From positions 1 through 20,937 of the forward strand of contig CAMDNF010000046.1 in NCBI GenBank assembly GCA_945902735.1: DNA of 20,937 bases. The letters run 5' to 3'. Within the stretch, counting starts at the first letter, position 1. Every line of letters begins with the position of its first letter. Source of the DNA: SHWC01 sp945902735 (lineage in GTDB: Bacteria; Pseudomonadota; Alphaproteobacteria; UBA828). Made by a program: the position numbers and the translations under genes. The notes under the pieces are model-generated. The model was not told where the DNA came from. It saw only the letters and a program-made list of their open reading frames with translations, and ran no database searches. This document shows, piece after piece, positions 6,746 to 15,500 of the stretch.

Positions 6746-7351
6746 ATGGTCAAGCGCATGCGTTCGATGATCGGTTCGCTGGTCGTGCTGGCTCTCGCGG
6801 CTGGATTGATTGCCGCTTGCTCGACAACGGTGAGCCGGCCCGCGGTTCAGACGCAGGATTTCGCCAGCCAGCCACCGATCGTGCTTTCGGTCGCGCGCGT
6901 CGATGTCGTCGAGCAATATCAATCGCCGCTTAAGGAACCCAATATCGAACACAGTTTTCCGATCACGCCATCGGCCGCCTTCAAAAAATGGGTCGGTGAG
7001 CGGCTGAAGGCAGAGGGCCAGAACGACTCGCTGCGCGTCACCATCGAAGATGCGCGCGCGGTACGTGTGCCTCTGCCACGCACCGAGGGGATCGAGGGCA
7101 TGCTGACGACCGATCAGGTCGAGCGCATCGACGCGACGCTCAGCGTTCTGATCGAGGTGGTGAACAATGGCGGGATCGCCCAGTCGTTCATCACCGCTAA
7201 GGCGCAACGCTCACGGACCTTGCCCGAGGGGCTTTCGCTGAATGAGCGCGACAGGGTGTATCAGGAAATCACCGAATCGCTGGTCAACGATCTCAACGCC
7301 ACGATCGAGCAAAACATTCGCCAAACCTTGGCGAAATATGTGTTGGGGTGA
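6746..7351 (+). CDS. Putative lipoprotein of unknown function
   Basis: The 201-residue product begins with a basic stretch and a hydrophobic signal, then a lipobox IAAC ending at Cys25, so it should be lipidated and exported. The mature part is soluble, with 'PPIVLSVARVDVVEQYQSP' near its start and 'RDRVYQEITESLVNDLNATIEQNIRQ' as a probable C-terminal amphipathic helix. ATG 6746 was chosen because it gives a complete signal peptide with GAGG upstream. I do not recognise a domain. It follows hslO after 121 bases on the same strand and may have its own promoter. The size is similar to that of several small alphaproteobacterial envelope lipoproteins, but no function is assigned. Confidence 0.8.
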   Translation: MVKRMRSMIGSLVVLALAAGLIAACSTTVSRPAVQTQDFASQPPIVLSVARVDVVEQYQSPLKEPNIEHSFPITPSAAFKKWVGERLKAEGQNDSLRVTIEDARAVRVPLPRTEGIEGMLTTDQVERIDATLSVLIEVVNNGGIAQSFITAKAQRSRTLPEGLSLNERDRVYQEITESLVNDLNATIEQNIRQTLAKYVLG

Positions 7352-7417
7352 CGGGCTAGAGTTTACTCGAGCCGACGGATGACCAGACCATTTGCCGAGT
7401 TGGTCAAGGATGAGTGT

Positions 7418-7491
7418 TGGAGCGGGTGAAGGGAATCGAACCCTCGTCTTAAGCTTGGGAAGCTTCTGCTCTACCATTGAGCTACACCCGC
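7418..7491 (-). tRNA. tRNA-Gly (anticodon CCC)
   Basis: Reading the minus strand from 7491, a 74-base cloverleaf forms. The acceptor GCGGGTG pairs with CACCCGC. The D-arm is GCTC/GAGC, the anticodon loop is TTCCCAA with anticodon CCC, the T-arm is GAGGG-TTCGATT-CCCTT, and the discriminator T is followed by an encoded CCA. It reads GGG codons. It closely resembles the E. coli glycine CCC tRNA. The top anticodon-stem pair (27-43) is a G-A mismatch. Confidence 0.95.
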
Positions 7492-7501
7492 GATGGGCCG
7501 A

Positions 7502-7530
7502 ATTATGCGGGGCCGAGGAGCGGTCGTAAA
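7502..7530 (-). promoter_or_regulatory. Candidate sigma70 promoter of tRNA-Gly
   Basis: On the minus strand, TTTACG (-35, positions 7530-7525) is followed by a 17-base spacer and CATAAT (-10, positions 7507-7502). The mature tRNA 5' end lies 11 bases downstream of the -10 box, a spacing consistent with a very short 5' leader. Confidence 0.5.
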
Positions 7531-7565
7531 GCCGCTTGTGGCCGCCGGATGGTTAAGAGGGCCCC

Positions 7566-9137
7566 TTAGTGCAGGCCTTCGCCCGCGCTGCCAAAGCGCA
7601 CGCGGCGCACGATCGGCATCAGCAACACCGCGAAGCCGAAGACGGCCGCGATGACCAGAAAGGCGTCATTGAAGCTCATGGTCATCGCTTCACGGGTGAT
7701 CATCGATTCCAGAATTTTCAGGGCGGCCTGGTCGCTGGTGCCGGCATCGAGCGTTTCGCCGAGATAGGACGAGAGCCCGTCCAGAAAGCCCGCAACTTGA
7801 TCGTTCGATGGGCTGACATGCTCGGCCATGCGTTGATAATGCAGGCTGGCGCGGTCTTGCAGCAGCGTGTTCAACAGAGCGAGGCCGAGCGCGCCGCCTA
7901 AATTCCGCGTGAGATTATAGAGGCCGCTGGCGTTCTTCAGTTTCACCGCGCGTAAATGACCGAGCGCGAGCTGATTGATGGGCAGAAAGCAAAACATCAG
8001 CGAGAAGCCGCGCAAGGCCTGCGCCCAGAAGATCTCGTCATAGCCGGATTGACTGGTCAAATGCGCGATCATGTAGCTTGAGACACCAAAGAGCGCGATG
8101 CCGAAGGCTAACATCAGGCGTGAATCGATCTTGTTCGCCACGATGCCCGCGACTGGCGCGGAGATCAGCTGCGCGATGCCGACCACCATCACGATGTTGC
8201 CGATCTTCAAACTGTCAAAGCCGCGCACTTGGCCGAGAAATTGCGGCACCAAATAGACCGAGCCATAGAGCCCGACGCCAATGACCATGCTGTAAAAACA
8301 GCCGACCGCGAAATTGCGATCGGCGAAGGCGGTCAAATCGATCATGCGGCGCGGGTGCGTCAAACTTCGATGAATGAACAGGACGCCGGATACCAAACAA
8401 GTGATGGCGAAGATCGTGATGGCGCGGTCCTCGAACCAATCATTGCGGGGGCCTTCCTCCAACACGAATTGGAGCGAGCCCAAAAAGGCCGCGATCAGCG
8501 CGAGGCCCGGTAGGTCAATTTGTTTCAAAAGGCCGGGTTCAGGCCGGTCGACATCGACAAAGAGCGGCACCAAGAAGACGATCGCGAGGCCGGGCACCAC
8601 GTTGATGAAAAAGAGCCAATGCCAGCTCATCGCCTGGGTTACCCAGCCGCCCAGCGTTGGGCCGATGGTGGGCGCTAGCATCACAATCAGGCCGATCAGG
8701 ATCGACATGCGCGCGGCATTGGGCCCGCGGAAGATTTGGATCGCCACCGCGAACACGGTCGGAATCATCGCGCCGCCGAGGAAGCCTTGAAGGGCGCGAA
8801 AGGCGATCATCGCTTCGAGATTCCAGGCGAGGCCGCAGAGGACGCTGGCAAGCGTGAAGCCGGCGGCCGAAATGGTGAACAGCCAGCGCGTTGACAGCAG
8901 GCGCGTGAGCCAACCGGAGAGCGGAATCATGATCACTTCGGCGATCAAATAGGAGGTTTGAACCCAGCTCACTTCGGTGGCGCTGGCGTTCAATCCGGCC
9001 CTGATCTCGGCGAGCGAGCTGGCCACGATTTGAATATCGAGAATCGCCATGAACATGCCGAACACCATGACGAAGAAGCCGAAGACATTGCGTCGGCTGG
9101 CTTCGTCAGGCGCCGCGGCAAGCGGCCGTGCTATCAT
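7566..9137 (-). CDS. DHA2-family (EmrB/QacA type) MFS drug efflux permease
   Basis: The 523-residue, 14-helix inner-membrane protein exports drugs by proton antiport. Family signs are Asp34 in the first helix ('AILDIQIV'), 'SWVQTSYLIAEVIMIPLSGWL' in the second, motif A-like 'GWLTRLLSTRW' at 75-85, 'RALQGFLGG' at 114-122 (motif B), and 'LAPTIGPTLGGW' (motif C). The upstream gene encodes a matching HlyD/EmrA adaptor 12 bases away on the same strand, so the pair should form a tripartite pump with an outer-membrane channel encoded elsewhere. Expression is probably controlled by the divergent TetR regulator. The substrate cannot be read from sequence. Confidence 0.93.
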   Translation of the reverse strand: MIARPLAAAPDEASRRNVFGFFVMVFGMFMAILDIQIVASSLAEIRAGLNASATEVSWVQTSYLIAEVIMIPLSGWLTRLLSTRWLFTISAAGFTLASVLCGLAWNLEAMIAFRALQGFLGGAMIPTVFAVAIQIFRGPNAARMSILIGLIVMLAPTIGPTLGGWVTQAMSWHWLFFINVVPGLAIVFLVPLFVDVDRPEPGLLKQIDLPGLALIAAFLGSLQFVLEEGPRNDWFEDRAITIFAITCLVSGVLFIHRSLTHPRRMIDLTAFADRNFAVGCFYSMVIGVGLYGSVYLVPQFLGQVRGFDSLKIGNIVMVVGIAQLISAPVAGIVANKIDSRLMLAFGIALFGVSSYMIAHLTSQSGYDEIFWAQALRGFSLMFCFLPINQLALGHLRAVKLKNASGLYNLTRNLGGALGLALLNTLLQDRASLHYQRMAEHVSPSNDQVAGFLDGLSSYLGETLDAGTSDQAALKILESMITREAMTMSFNDAFLVIAAVFGFAVLLMPIVRRVRFGSAGEGLH

Positions 9138-9149
9138 GGAACGAGGCGC

Positions 9150-10238
9150 CTATTGCGCGACGACGGCGTCACTGGCACCGCTCGCGGTTGTCGCGGCGGT
9201 GGTTTCTTGTTCGGCGTCGCGCCGGTCGGCGGTGACCACGACCGAAAGGCCGGGGCGTAGAACCTTCTGCGCCAACACGTCGGCCGGCAACCCGATGCGG
9301 ACCGGCACACGCTGCACGACCTTGGTGAAATTACCGGTCGCGTTTTCCGGCGGCAGCAGGCTGAAGCGCGCGCCGCTGGCGGGGGAGAGGCTTTCGATCC
9401 GGCCCTCGATTTCAAGGTCGGGATAGGCGTCGACCTCAATCGTGACTTTTTGGCCGGCACGCATGGTGCCGATTTGGGTTTCCTTGAAATTGGCTTCGAT
9501 CCACACGCTGTGGATGGGCACGACGGAAAGCAACGTAATGCCCGGGCGGACATATTCGCCCTCTTGCACCGTGCGATTGCCGATCACGCCGTCGATCGGC
9601 GCGCGCAATTCGGTGTAGCCGAGGTCGAGCTTGGCGAGCTCATACTCAGCCTTGGCGCTTTCGATCGCGGCGAGCACCTGAAGGCGATTGGCCTGCTGCA
9701 CTTCGCGATTGCGTTGCGCTTCGTCCAGCGCGGCGCGATTGCGTGTCGCGGTCGCGTCGATCTTCTTGCGCTCAGCCGCGGCATTTTCGAAGCGCGTCGA
9801 TGGAATCAGATTCTGATCCATCAGCTGTTTGTCGCGTTTATAGTCTTGTTCGACGCGTGCTTGTTCCGCGCCAACCCAGCGGACCTCGGCCGAGACTTGC
9901 GCGGTCGCGGCCTCGGCTTGGGCGATCTGGCGATCGATCACCGCGATCGCGGCTTCGCGCTCGCGCACGCGCGCGGCGGCGATGTCGAGCCGGGCTTGAA
10001 CATCGTGATCTTCGAGCTTGACCAAAAGATCGCCGGCCGCGACCTCCTGGTTGTCGCGCACCGCGACCTTGAGGGCGTAGCCCGGGAGCTTCGCGCTGAT
10101 GTGCGTGATATCGCCGACCACATAGGCATCATCGGTCGATTCAATGAAACGCAGCGCGGTCCACCAATACCAAAAGCCACCACCAAGCCCGATCACGAGC
10201 GCGATCAGCAACAAGGGGAGGACGCGGCGCTTTTTCAT
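9150..10238 (-). CDS. HlyD/EmrA-type membrane-fusion protein
   Basis: The 362-residue periplasmic adaptor is anchored by one N-terminal helix (about residues 6-28). The EmrA hallmark 'ESTDDAYVVGDITHISAKLPG' follows. Next come the first half of the biotinyl-lipoyl domain ('VRDNQEVAAGDLLVKLED'), a long alpha-helical hairpin (about 80-210), the second lipoyl half ('LRAPIDGVIGNRTVQEGEYV'), and a beta-barrel region with 'WIEANFKETQIGTMRAGQ'. The start is ATG 10238, with GGAG 7-10 bases before it; further upstream the frame crosses the operator region. It partners the permease gene immediately downstream and is divergent from tetR. Confidence 0.93.
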   Translation of the reverse strand: MKKRRVLPLLLIALVIGLGGGFWYWWTALRFIESTDDAYVVGDITHISAKLPGYALKVAVRDNQEVAAGDLLVKLEDHDVQARLDIAAARVREREAAIAVIDRQIAQAEAATAQVSAEVRWVGAEQARVEQDYKRDKQLMDQNLIPSTRFENAAAERKKIDATATRNRAALDEAQRNREVQQANRLQVLAAIESAKAEYELAKLDLGYTELRAPIDGVIGNRTVQEGEYVRPGITLLSVVPIHSVWIEANFKETQIGTMRAGQKVTIEVDAYPDLEIEGRIESLSPASGARFSLLPPENATGNFTKVVQRVPVRIGLPADVLAQKVLRPGLSVVVTADRRDAEQETTAATTASGASDAVVAQ

Positions 10239-10283
10239 GTCTAGGCTCCGTCTCGCCTCGGGCGCTTGGCCAGAGGAGAGGTG

Positions 10284-10312
10284 TTGAACTAAACCGTTTA
10301 GTTCATTTATAG
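10284..10312 (+). promoter_or_regulatory. Candidate tetR promoter overlapping the operator
   Basis: TTGAAC (10284-10289) and TTATAG (10307-10312) are separated by 17 bases, a plausible sigma70 promoter for the tetR gene. The palindrome at 10285-10305 fills the spacer, so repressor binding would block it. In the opposite direction, TATAAA (10311-10306, minus strand) is a -10-like box for emrAB, with TTGACG upstream at a long 20-base spacing. Confidence 0.5.
10285..10305. promoter_or_regulatory. Probable TetR operator palindrome
   Basis: The arms TGAACTAAAC and GTTTAGTTCA are perfect reverse complements around one central base, giving a 21-bp palindrome. It sits in the 139-base divergent region between the EmrA-type gene and tetR and overlaps promoter-like elements in both directions. 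Symmetric TTTAGTTC-type sites of this kind are typical of TetR regulators of efflux pumps. Confidence 0.8.
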
Positions 10313-10377
10313 TGAAGAGGCTTAAAGGGGGCGTCAAGAGCCATGGCCCCGGCCTTAGACGTAGGAGGAGGCTCAGC

Positions 10378-11031
10378 GTGACAACCACGACCCTGGCGCC
10401 TCAGACCGAGGCGGTCGGCCAAAGCGGCGGCGATAAACGCGCGCAGATCATGAAGGCGGCGCGGGCCGTTTTCATGGCGGTCGGCTATGCCAATGCCAGT
10501 ATGGACGCGATCACGCGTGAGGCGGGCGTTTCCAAGGCCACCGTCTACGCCCATTTCGGCAGCAAGGCGCAGCTCTTCGGCGTCATGGTGGCTGAGGAAT
10601 GCGGGAGCCGGATGAAGCCGGGCGCGCCGCTCGAAGTGAGCGCCACGACGCCTGAGGCAGGCTTGATCGAGCTTGGCCGTCGTTATGCCGACCTTCTGTT
10701 CTCCGAAAACGCGCTGATTCTTGGCAGCCTGGTCGCGGCCGAAAGTGGGCGGCAGCCCGACTTGGCCGAGGCGTTCTATCAAGCCGGTCCGGCCGTCGCG
10801 CTCGCGACCACCGCACGTTTTTTCGCCGACATGGCGCGGTGCGGCGCGCTGACCGTGGCTGATCCGGCGCTCGCGGCCGAGCTTTTTCTCGGCGCGATCC
10901 GCAATGATTTGTACCTCCGGCGCTTCATCGGCCTGCCGCCCGCCGCGGGCGAGCCGGAAGCCATTGCCATTGAGCGGCGCGTCACCGAGGCCGCGCGTGC
11001 GTTCGCGCGCGCCTATCGGCGGGACCGCTAA
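10378..11031 (+). CDS. TetR/AcrR-family transcriptional regulator
   Basis: This is a 217-residue repressor. The N-terminal helix-turn-helix covers about residues 22-65, with the classic 'ASMDAITREAGVSKATVYAHFGSKAQLF'. The C-terminal two-thirds form the ligand-binding and dimer domain, of the type with 'ELFLGAIRNDLYLRRFIG'. The start is GTG 10378 because AGGAGG is just upstream; the earlier in-frame GTG at 10312 would put the operator-proximal DNA into the protein and has no ribosome site. It is divergent from the EmrAB-type pair and should repress that pair and itself through the palindrome. The inducer is unknown. Confidence 0.92.
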   Translation: MTTTTLAPQTEAVGQSGGDKRAQIMKAARAVFMAVGYANASMDAITREAGVSKATVYAHFGSKAQLFGVMVAEECGSRMKPGAPLEVSATTPEAGLIELGRRYADLLFSENALILGSLVAAESGRQPDLAEAFYQAGPAVALATTARFFADMARCGALTVADPALAAELFLGAIRNDLYLRRFIGLPPAAGEPEAIAIERRVTEAARAFARAYRRDR

Positions 11032-11039
11032 GGCGGTTG

Positions 11040-11080
11040 GCGCCGTCTTTTTGCTTGCCGCCCACGGCGCGATTGTTTTT
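11040..11080 (+). terminator. Weak terminator-like hairpin after tetR
   Basis: GCGCCG (11040-11045) and CGGCGC (11065-11070) can pair across a 19-base loop. A T-rich stretch ending in five T follows at 11076-11080. It lies 9 bases after the tetR stop. The stem is short and the T-run does not abut it, so this is tentative. Confidence 0.3.
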
Positions 11081-11159
11081 ATATCCCCCGTGAAGCTTGT
11101 GTCGGCTCTGATCGGCGCGGGCGGACATTCAAACACACCGTGTTGCGGGGAGGCGTGCC

Positions 11160-11609
11160 ATGAGCTTTGTGACGGCGACCAAGAAGAAGACCTGGAATTA
11201 TTGCGAATTTCCCGATGATCCCGAAGTCGCGAAGCTCATGCCGGGCTTCGAAATCCAATACATGATCACGCGCGATTCAACGCCGGACGACAAACAGGCG
11301 GTGTTCGGCCATTGCGTGTTTCCGGCGCGTTCGGCGCACTTTAAGCATAAGCACGAGCACGCCGAGGAAGTGGTCTATGTGATCAAGGGCCGCGTGATCA
11401 ACGGCTATACCGACGAGAATGGCGTGGACGTCGAGCATGAGTGCGGGCCGGGCACGGCCTGTTTCGTCAAAAAGGGCCAGCCGCACTGGACGCGCAATCC
11501 CTATAGCGAAGCGGCCGAGTTCGTGTTCGCCTATTATGGCGTGCCGCATATCGATGATAGCGGCTATGTCGATCTCCGCACCGACGAGCAAAAGCGCGCG
11601 GCTGATTGA
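11160..11609 (+). CDS. Cupin-domain protein
   Basis: The 149-residue small beta-barrel protein carries one cupin fold. Cupin motif 1 reads 'HFKHKHEHAEEVVYVIKG' (about residues 60-77), with His60, His63, His65 or His67 and Glu70 available for metal binding. Motif 2 includes 'GPGTACFVKKGQPHWTRN', with His109 as the expected last ligand. The start ATG 11160 follows GGGGAGG. It is transcribed toward the PhyH gene (convergent, with 44 bases between them) and away from any clear partner. Cupins span isomerases, dioxygenases and sugar enzymes, so the reaction cannot be named. Confidence 0.85.
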   Translation: MSFVTATKKKTWNYCEFPDDPEVAKLMPGFEIQYMITRDSTPDDKQAVFGHCVFPARSAHFKHKHEHAEEVVYVIKGRVINGYTDENGVDVEHECGPGTACFVKKGQPHWTRNPYSEAAEFVFAYYGVPHIDDSGYVDLRTDEQKRAAD

Positions 11610-11653
11610 TTGGCGCTCGATCCAACGCGGCGGAGGGCCTGTCTTAAAGCGGG

Positions 11654-12460
11654 CTATTCCGCCGCGTTTTGTGTTTGCCGCGCGCGCACCAGATCATCGA
11701 GACAATCATCGGCCAGCGCGGTGATCGGCGTGAAGTCGCGATGCGCGATCCACTCTTTCCGCTTGAAGCGGCGAATGTGGTTCGAAACCGCGCAAAGCGA
11801 GAGATAAACGATGGTGCGATCGAACGGGCTGATATTGGGTGGGCTCGCATGCACCAAGCAGGAATGGAACATCAGCATCGAGCCGGCCGGCCCCGTGGGC
11901 GCGACGCAGCCGCCCACTTGGGCGAGGCGCGTAACCGTCGCGCGATCGAGCGTCCATAGAGGGTAACTTGTGGTCGCGAGGTCGTGCCCCGCGTCGAGCG
12001 CGCCGAACTTATGACTGCGCGGAATGAACAGAAGCGGGCCATTGGCCGCGGTCACGTCGTCGAGAAAAACCGCGATGTTCATGGCACGCGGCTCGGGCAT
12101 GTCGTCATCGGCTTTCCAGGTGCCGTAATCCTGGTGCCATTGCCAGACATCGCCATCGAACGCCGCCTTGGCGTTGATTTTGTATTGATGCATGTAGACG
12201 TGTTCGCCCAACACCTGATCGACCGGCTCGATCAAGCGCGGATGACGGCCAAGCCGGCCATGCGCTTCGTTATAGGTGTGGGCGGCGAAGGCGGTGCGCG
12301 CGACGCCGCTTTTCTCGCGCCAGACCTCGTCGCGTTGGAGCGCATAGACCTTGCGCGCTTCATCGTTCAACAGCGCGGCCTCGTCGCGTGAAAAGCGGCC
12401 GGGCCAAAACAAATAGCCCTCGCGGTCAAATTCTTCGCGCTGCGTTGGGGTCAGTTTCAT
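11654..12460 (-). CDS. Phytanoyl-CoA dioxygenase (PhyH) family oxygenase
   Basis: The 268-residue Fe(II)/2-oxoglutarate-dependent oxygenase has an HxD at His109-x-Asp111 in 'VWQWHQDYGTW', a likely distal His204 in 'CLVHASPPNISPFDR', and Arg215 in the position that binds 2-oxoglutarate. The segment 'DDMPEPRAMNIAVFLDDV' followed by 'NGPLLFIPRSHK' resembles ectoine hydroxylase (EctD) and related amino-acid hydroxylases. However, no ectA, ectB or ectC gene is in the window, so the substrate is open. The ATG 12460 start gives the usual 'LTPTQREEFDREGYL' N-terminus. The catalytic residues are intact, unlike the PhyH fragment at 1912-2076. It lies 90 bases downstream of the RND permease gene on the same strand. 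Confidence 0.9.
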   Translation of the reverse strand: MKLTPTQREEFDREGYLFWPGRFSRDEAALLNDEARKVYALQRDEVWREKSGVARTAFAAHTYNEAHGRLGRHPRLIEPVDQVLGEHVYMHQYKINAKAAFDGDVWQWHQDYGTWKADDDMPEPRAMNIAVFLDDVTAANGPLLFIPRSHKFGALDAGHDLATTSYPLWTLDRATVTRLAQVGGCVAPTGPAGSMLMFHSCLVHASPPNISPFDRTIVYLSLCAVSNHIRRFKRKEWIAHRDFTPITALADDCLDDLVRARQTQNAAE

Positions 12461-12550
12461 GGGCGCCGCCCCTATTGTTGAGGCATTAGACCGTCGTACC
12501 GATCGCCGCGAGTTTGTGCCGGTGCTTCGAACTTGTCCAGACGAGCGTGG

Positions 12551-15500
12551 CTACTCCGCCGCTTTGCGGCCGGCGGCGAGCGCATCGGCCGGCACCAGAT
12601 GGGGCTCGGCGCGGTGCGGCTCGTCATGCGGCGGCGCCTCGGCCAGAGGCTTCCGCGTGCGCGCGACCAAGGTATAGACCGTCGGCACGACAAAGAGCGT
12701 GAAGAGCGTGCCGAGGGTAAGGCCGCCGACGATCACCCAACCGATATCCTGCCGGCTTTCGGCGCCGGCGCCGCTGGCGACCGCCAAGGGCAGCGAGCCC
12801 AGCACCATCGCGCCCGTGGTCATCAAGATCGGGCGGAGGCGTTGCACCGCCGATTCGATCACCGCCTCGCGCTTCGAGAGCCCGCGCGCCTGAAGCTGGT
12901 TGGCGAACTCGACGATCAAGATGCCGTGCTTCGTTATGAGGCCGACCAAGGTTATCAAGCCGATCTGGCTATAGACGTTGAGCGTGCCGCCGGTGAGCTT
13001 GAGGGCCAGCAACGCGCCGGTCATCGAGAGCGGCACGGTGACCATGATCACCAGAGGATCGAGGAAACTCTCGAACTGCGCGGCAAGCACGAGATAGATG
13101 AAAATCAACGCCAGCACGAAGGTGAGGTAGAGCCCGCCCGATGAGGTGCGGAACTCGCGGCTTTGGCCTGAGAGATCGTTGATGATGTTAGGCGGCAGTT
13201 TGGCCGCCTCGGCATTCAAAAACGCGATCGCTTCGCCCAGCGTATAGCCGGGCGCGAGCGTGGCCGAAATCGTCGCCGAGCGGAGCTTGTTAAAATGGTT
13301 GAGCTCCTTCGGCGCGACGGTTTCCTGCAGCGTGACCAAATTCGTGAGCGGCACCATTTGGCCCGATGCCGCGCGCACGAAAATCTTGGTCAGGTCCTCG
13401 GGGTTCGAGCGGTCGACATCGGCGACCTGCACGACCACGTCATATTGCTTGCCGTTTTGCTTGAAGCGCGTCACCTGCCGGCCGCCCAACATGGTTTCGA
13501 GCGTGCGGCCGATGGTATCGATCTCGATGCCGAGATCGGCGGCCTTGTCGCGATCGACCGTCAATTTCAATTCCGGTTTGTTGAGCTTCAGATCGCTATC
13601 GAGGCTTTGAAGGCCCGGGTTCTGGCGCGCGGCGGCCATCAATTGATTGACCGCGGCGTCGAGCTCGGAATAAGGCGAGGCGGTTTGCAGCACGAACTGG
13701 ATCGGCTTGTCGATCGGGCTTTGGCCGAGCGAAGGCGGGTTGATCGGAAACGCCAAAATGCCGGGTATGCCGAAATAGGGGCCGCCGAGCTTGGCAACGA
13801 TTTCCTGCTGCGAGACGTCGCGCTCCGCCCACTCCTTCAAGCGCACGAAACTGATCGCCTGCGTCACCACCGGGAAGCCGACCACGAGGAAGAATTTTTC
13901 GACCTCGGGCACGGTCTTGTTGATCTCCTCCATCGCACGCGCGTGACGGAAGGTGTATTCGGGCGTCGAGCCCTCGGGCGCGATGCCGATGCCAACCACC
14001 GTGCCGCGATCCTCAACCGGCGCAAGCTCGGAGGGGATGACGGTGAACAACACCCAGGCGATGCCGGCCACGCACAGCATCGAGAGCACCACGGCGGTGC
14101 GGATATTGAGCGAGAAACGCAATACGCCCCGGTAACGCTCTTTCAGCCACTCAATGGCATTCTCGGTCGAGCGGTAGACTAGGCCCGGGTTCTTATGCTG
14201 CTTCAAGATGCGCGATGACATCATGGGTGAGAGCGTCAGCGCGACGAAGCCGGAGACCACCACCGCGCCAGCGAGGGTCAGAGCGAATTCGGTGAACAGC
14301 TTTCCGGTACGCCCCGATTGGAACGCCACCGGCGCATAGACCGCGGCCAGCGTGACCGTCATCGCCACCACGGCGAACGAGATCTCGCGCGCGCCTTTGA
14401 ACGCGGCGTCGATCGGTTTCATACCTTGCTCGACATAGCGCGAGATGTTTTCGAGCATGACGATGGCGTCATCGACCACGAGACCGATCGCCAGCACAAG
14501 CGCAAGCAGAGTCAGCGTGTTGATCGAGAAGCCGAACAAATACATCAGCGCGAAACTACCGATGAGCGAGACCGGAATAGTGACGAGCGGGATCAACGTG
14601 GCGCGCCATGAGCGCAGGAAAATGAAGATCACCGCGATGACGAGCGCCACCGCCTCGCCGATGGTTTCGAACACGTTCTCGATCGAACGCTCGATGAAAA
14701 CCGATGAGTCATAGGCGACCTCGACCTTCATGCCCTCGGGCGCGTTCGCGGTAATACTGGGCACGACCTCGCGCACCGCGCGCGAAATATCGAGCGGGTT
14801 GGCGGTCGATTGCTTGACCACGCCGAGCGCCACGGCGTTTTCCGCCTTGTAGCGCGCGATCACGCGGGTATCGCGGGCACCGATCTCGGCGCGACCGACA
14901 TCGGACAGGCGCACGAGGTAATCGCCGCTATCGCGCACGACCAAATTGTTGAACTGCTCGGGCGTGCGCAAATCGGATTCGGTCAGCACCGTGAATTCGC
15001 GCGCTTCGCTTTCAATGCGGCCTGAGGGGATTTCGACGTTTTGGCGACGAAGCGCGGTCTCCACGTCTTGGGGCGCCAGCCCATAGGCCGCGAGGCGGGC
15101 GCGATCGAGCCAGATGCGCATGGCGAAGCGCCGCTCGCCAAATATGCGCACGCCCGCGACGCCCGGCAGATTTTGCAGGCGGTCTTTCACAAAGCGGTCG
15201 GCATAGTCGGTCACCTCGAGCTCCGAGTGCCGATCGGAGGCAAAGGCCAACCAAATGATCGGTTGGGCATCGGCCTCGACCTTCGAGATCACCGGCTCAT
15301 CCACATCATCGGGTAATAGCGCGCGCACGCGGCCGACCCGGTCGCGCACATCGGCGGCGGCCGAATCCGCGTTGCGCTCGATACGAAAGCGCACCGAAAT
15401 CTGGCTGATCTCGGGCCGGCTGATCGAGGAGATCACGTCGATCCCTTCAATGCCGGCGAGCGATTCCTCAAGCGGTTGGGTAACCTGGCTCTCGATGATC

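Noticed and set aside
7211..7477. 88-codon minus-strand frame over the tRNA
   Set aside because: Its 'KTRVRFPSPAP' segment is the usual false translation of a tRNA T-arm.
10303..11136. 277-codon minus-strand frame opposite tetR
   Set aside because: It overlaps tetR and its control region entirely. The TetR HTH on the plus strand is clear, and the antisense product has no recognisable fold.
11654..12460. Naming this gene ectD
   Set aside because: The motif resemblance is partial, and no ectoine synthesis gene is in the window.
13295..14182. 295-codon plus-strand frame inside the RND permease gene
   Set aside because: It lies antisense to a complete RND permease, is rich in Asp, Arg and His, and shows no recognisable domain.
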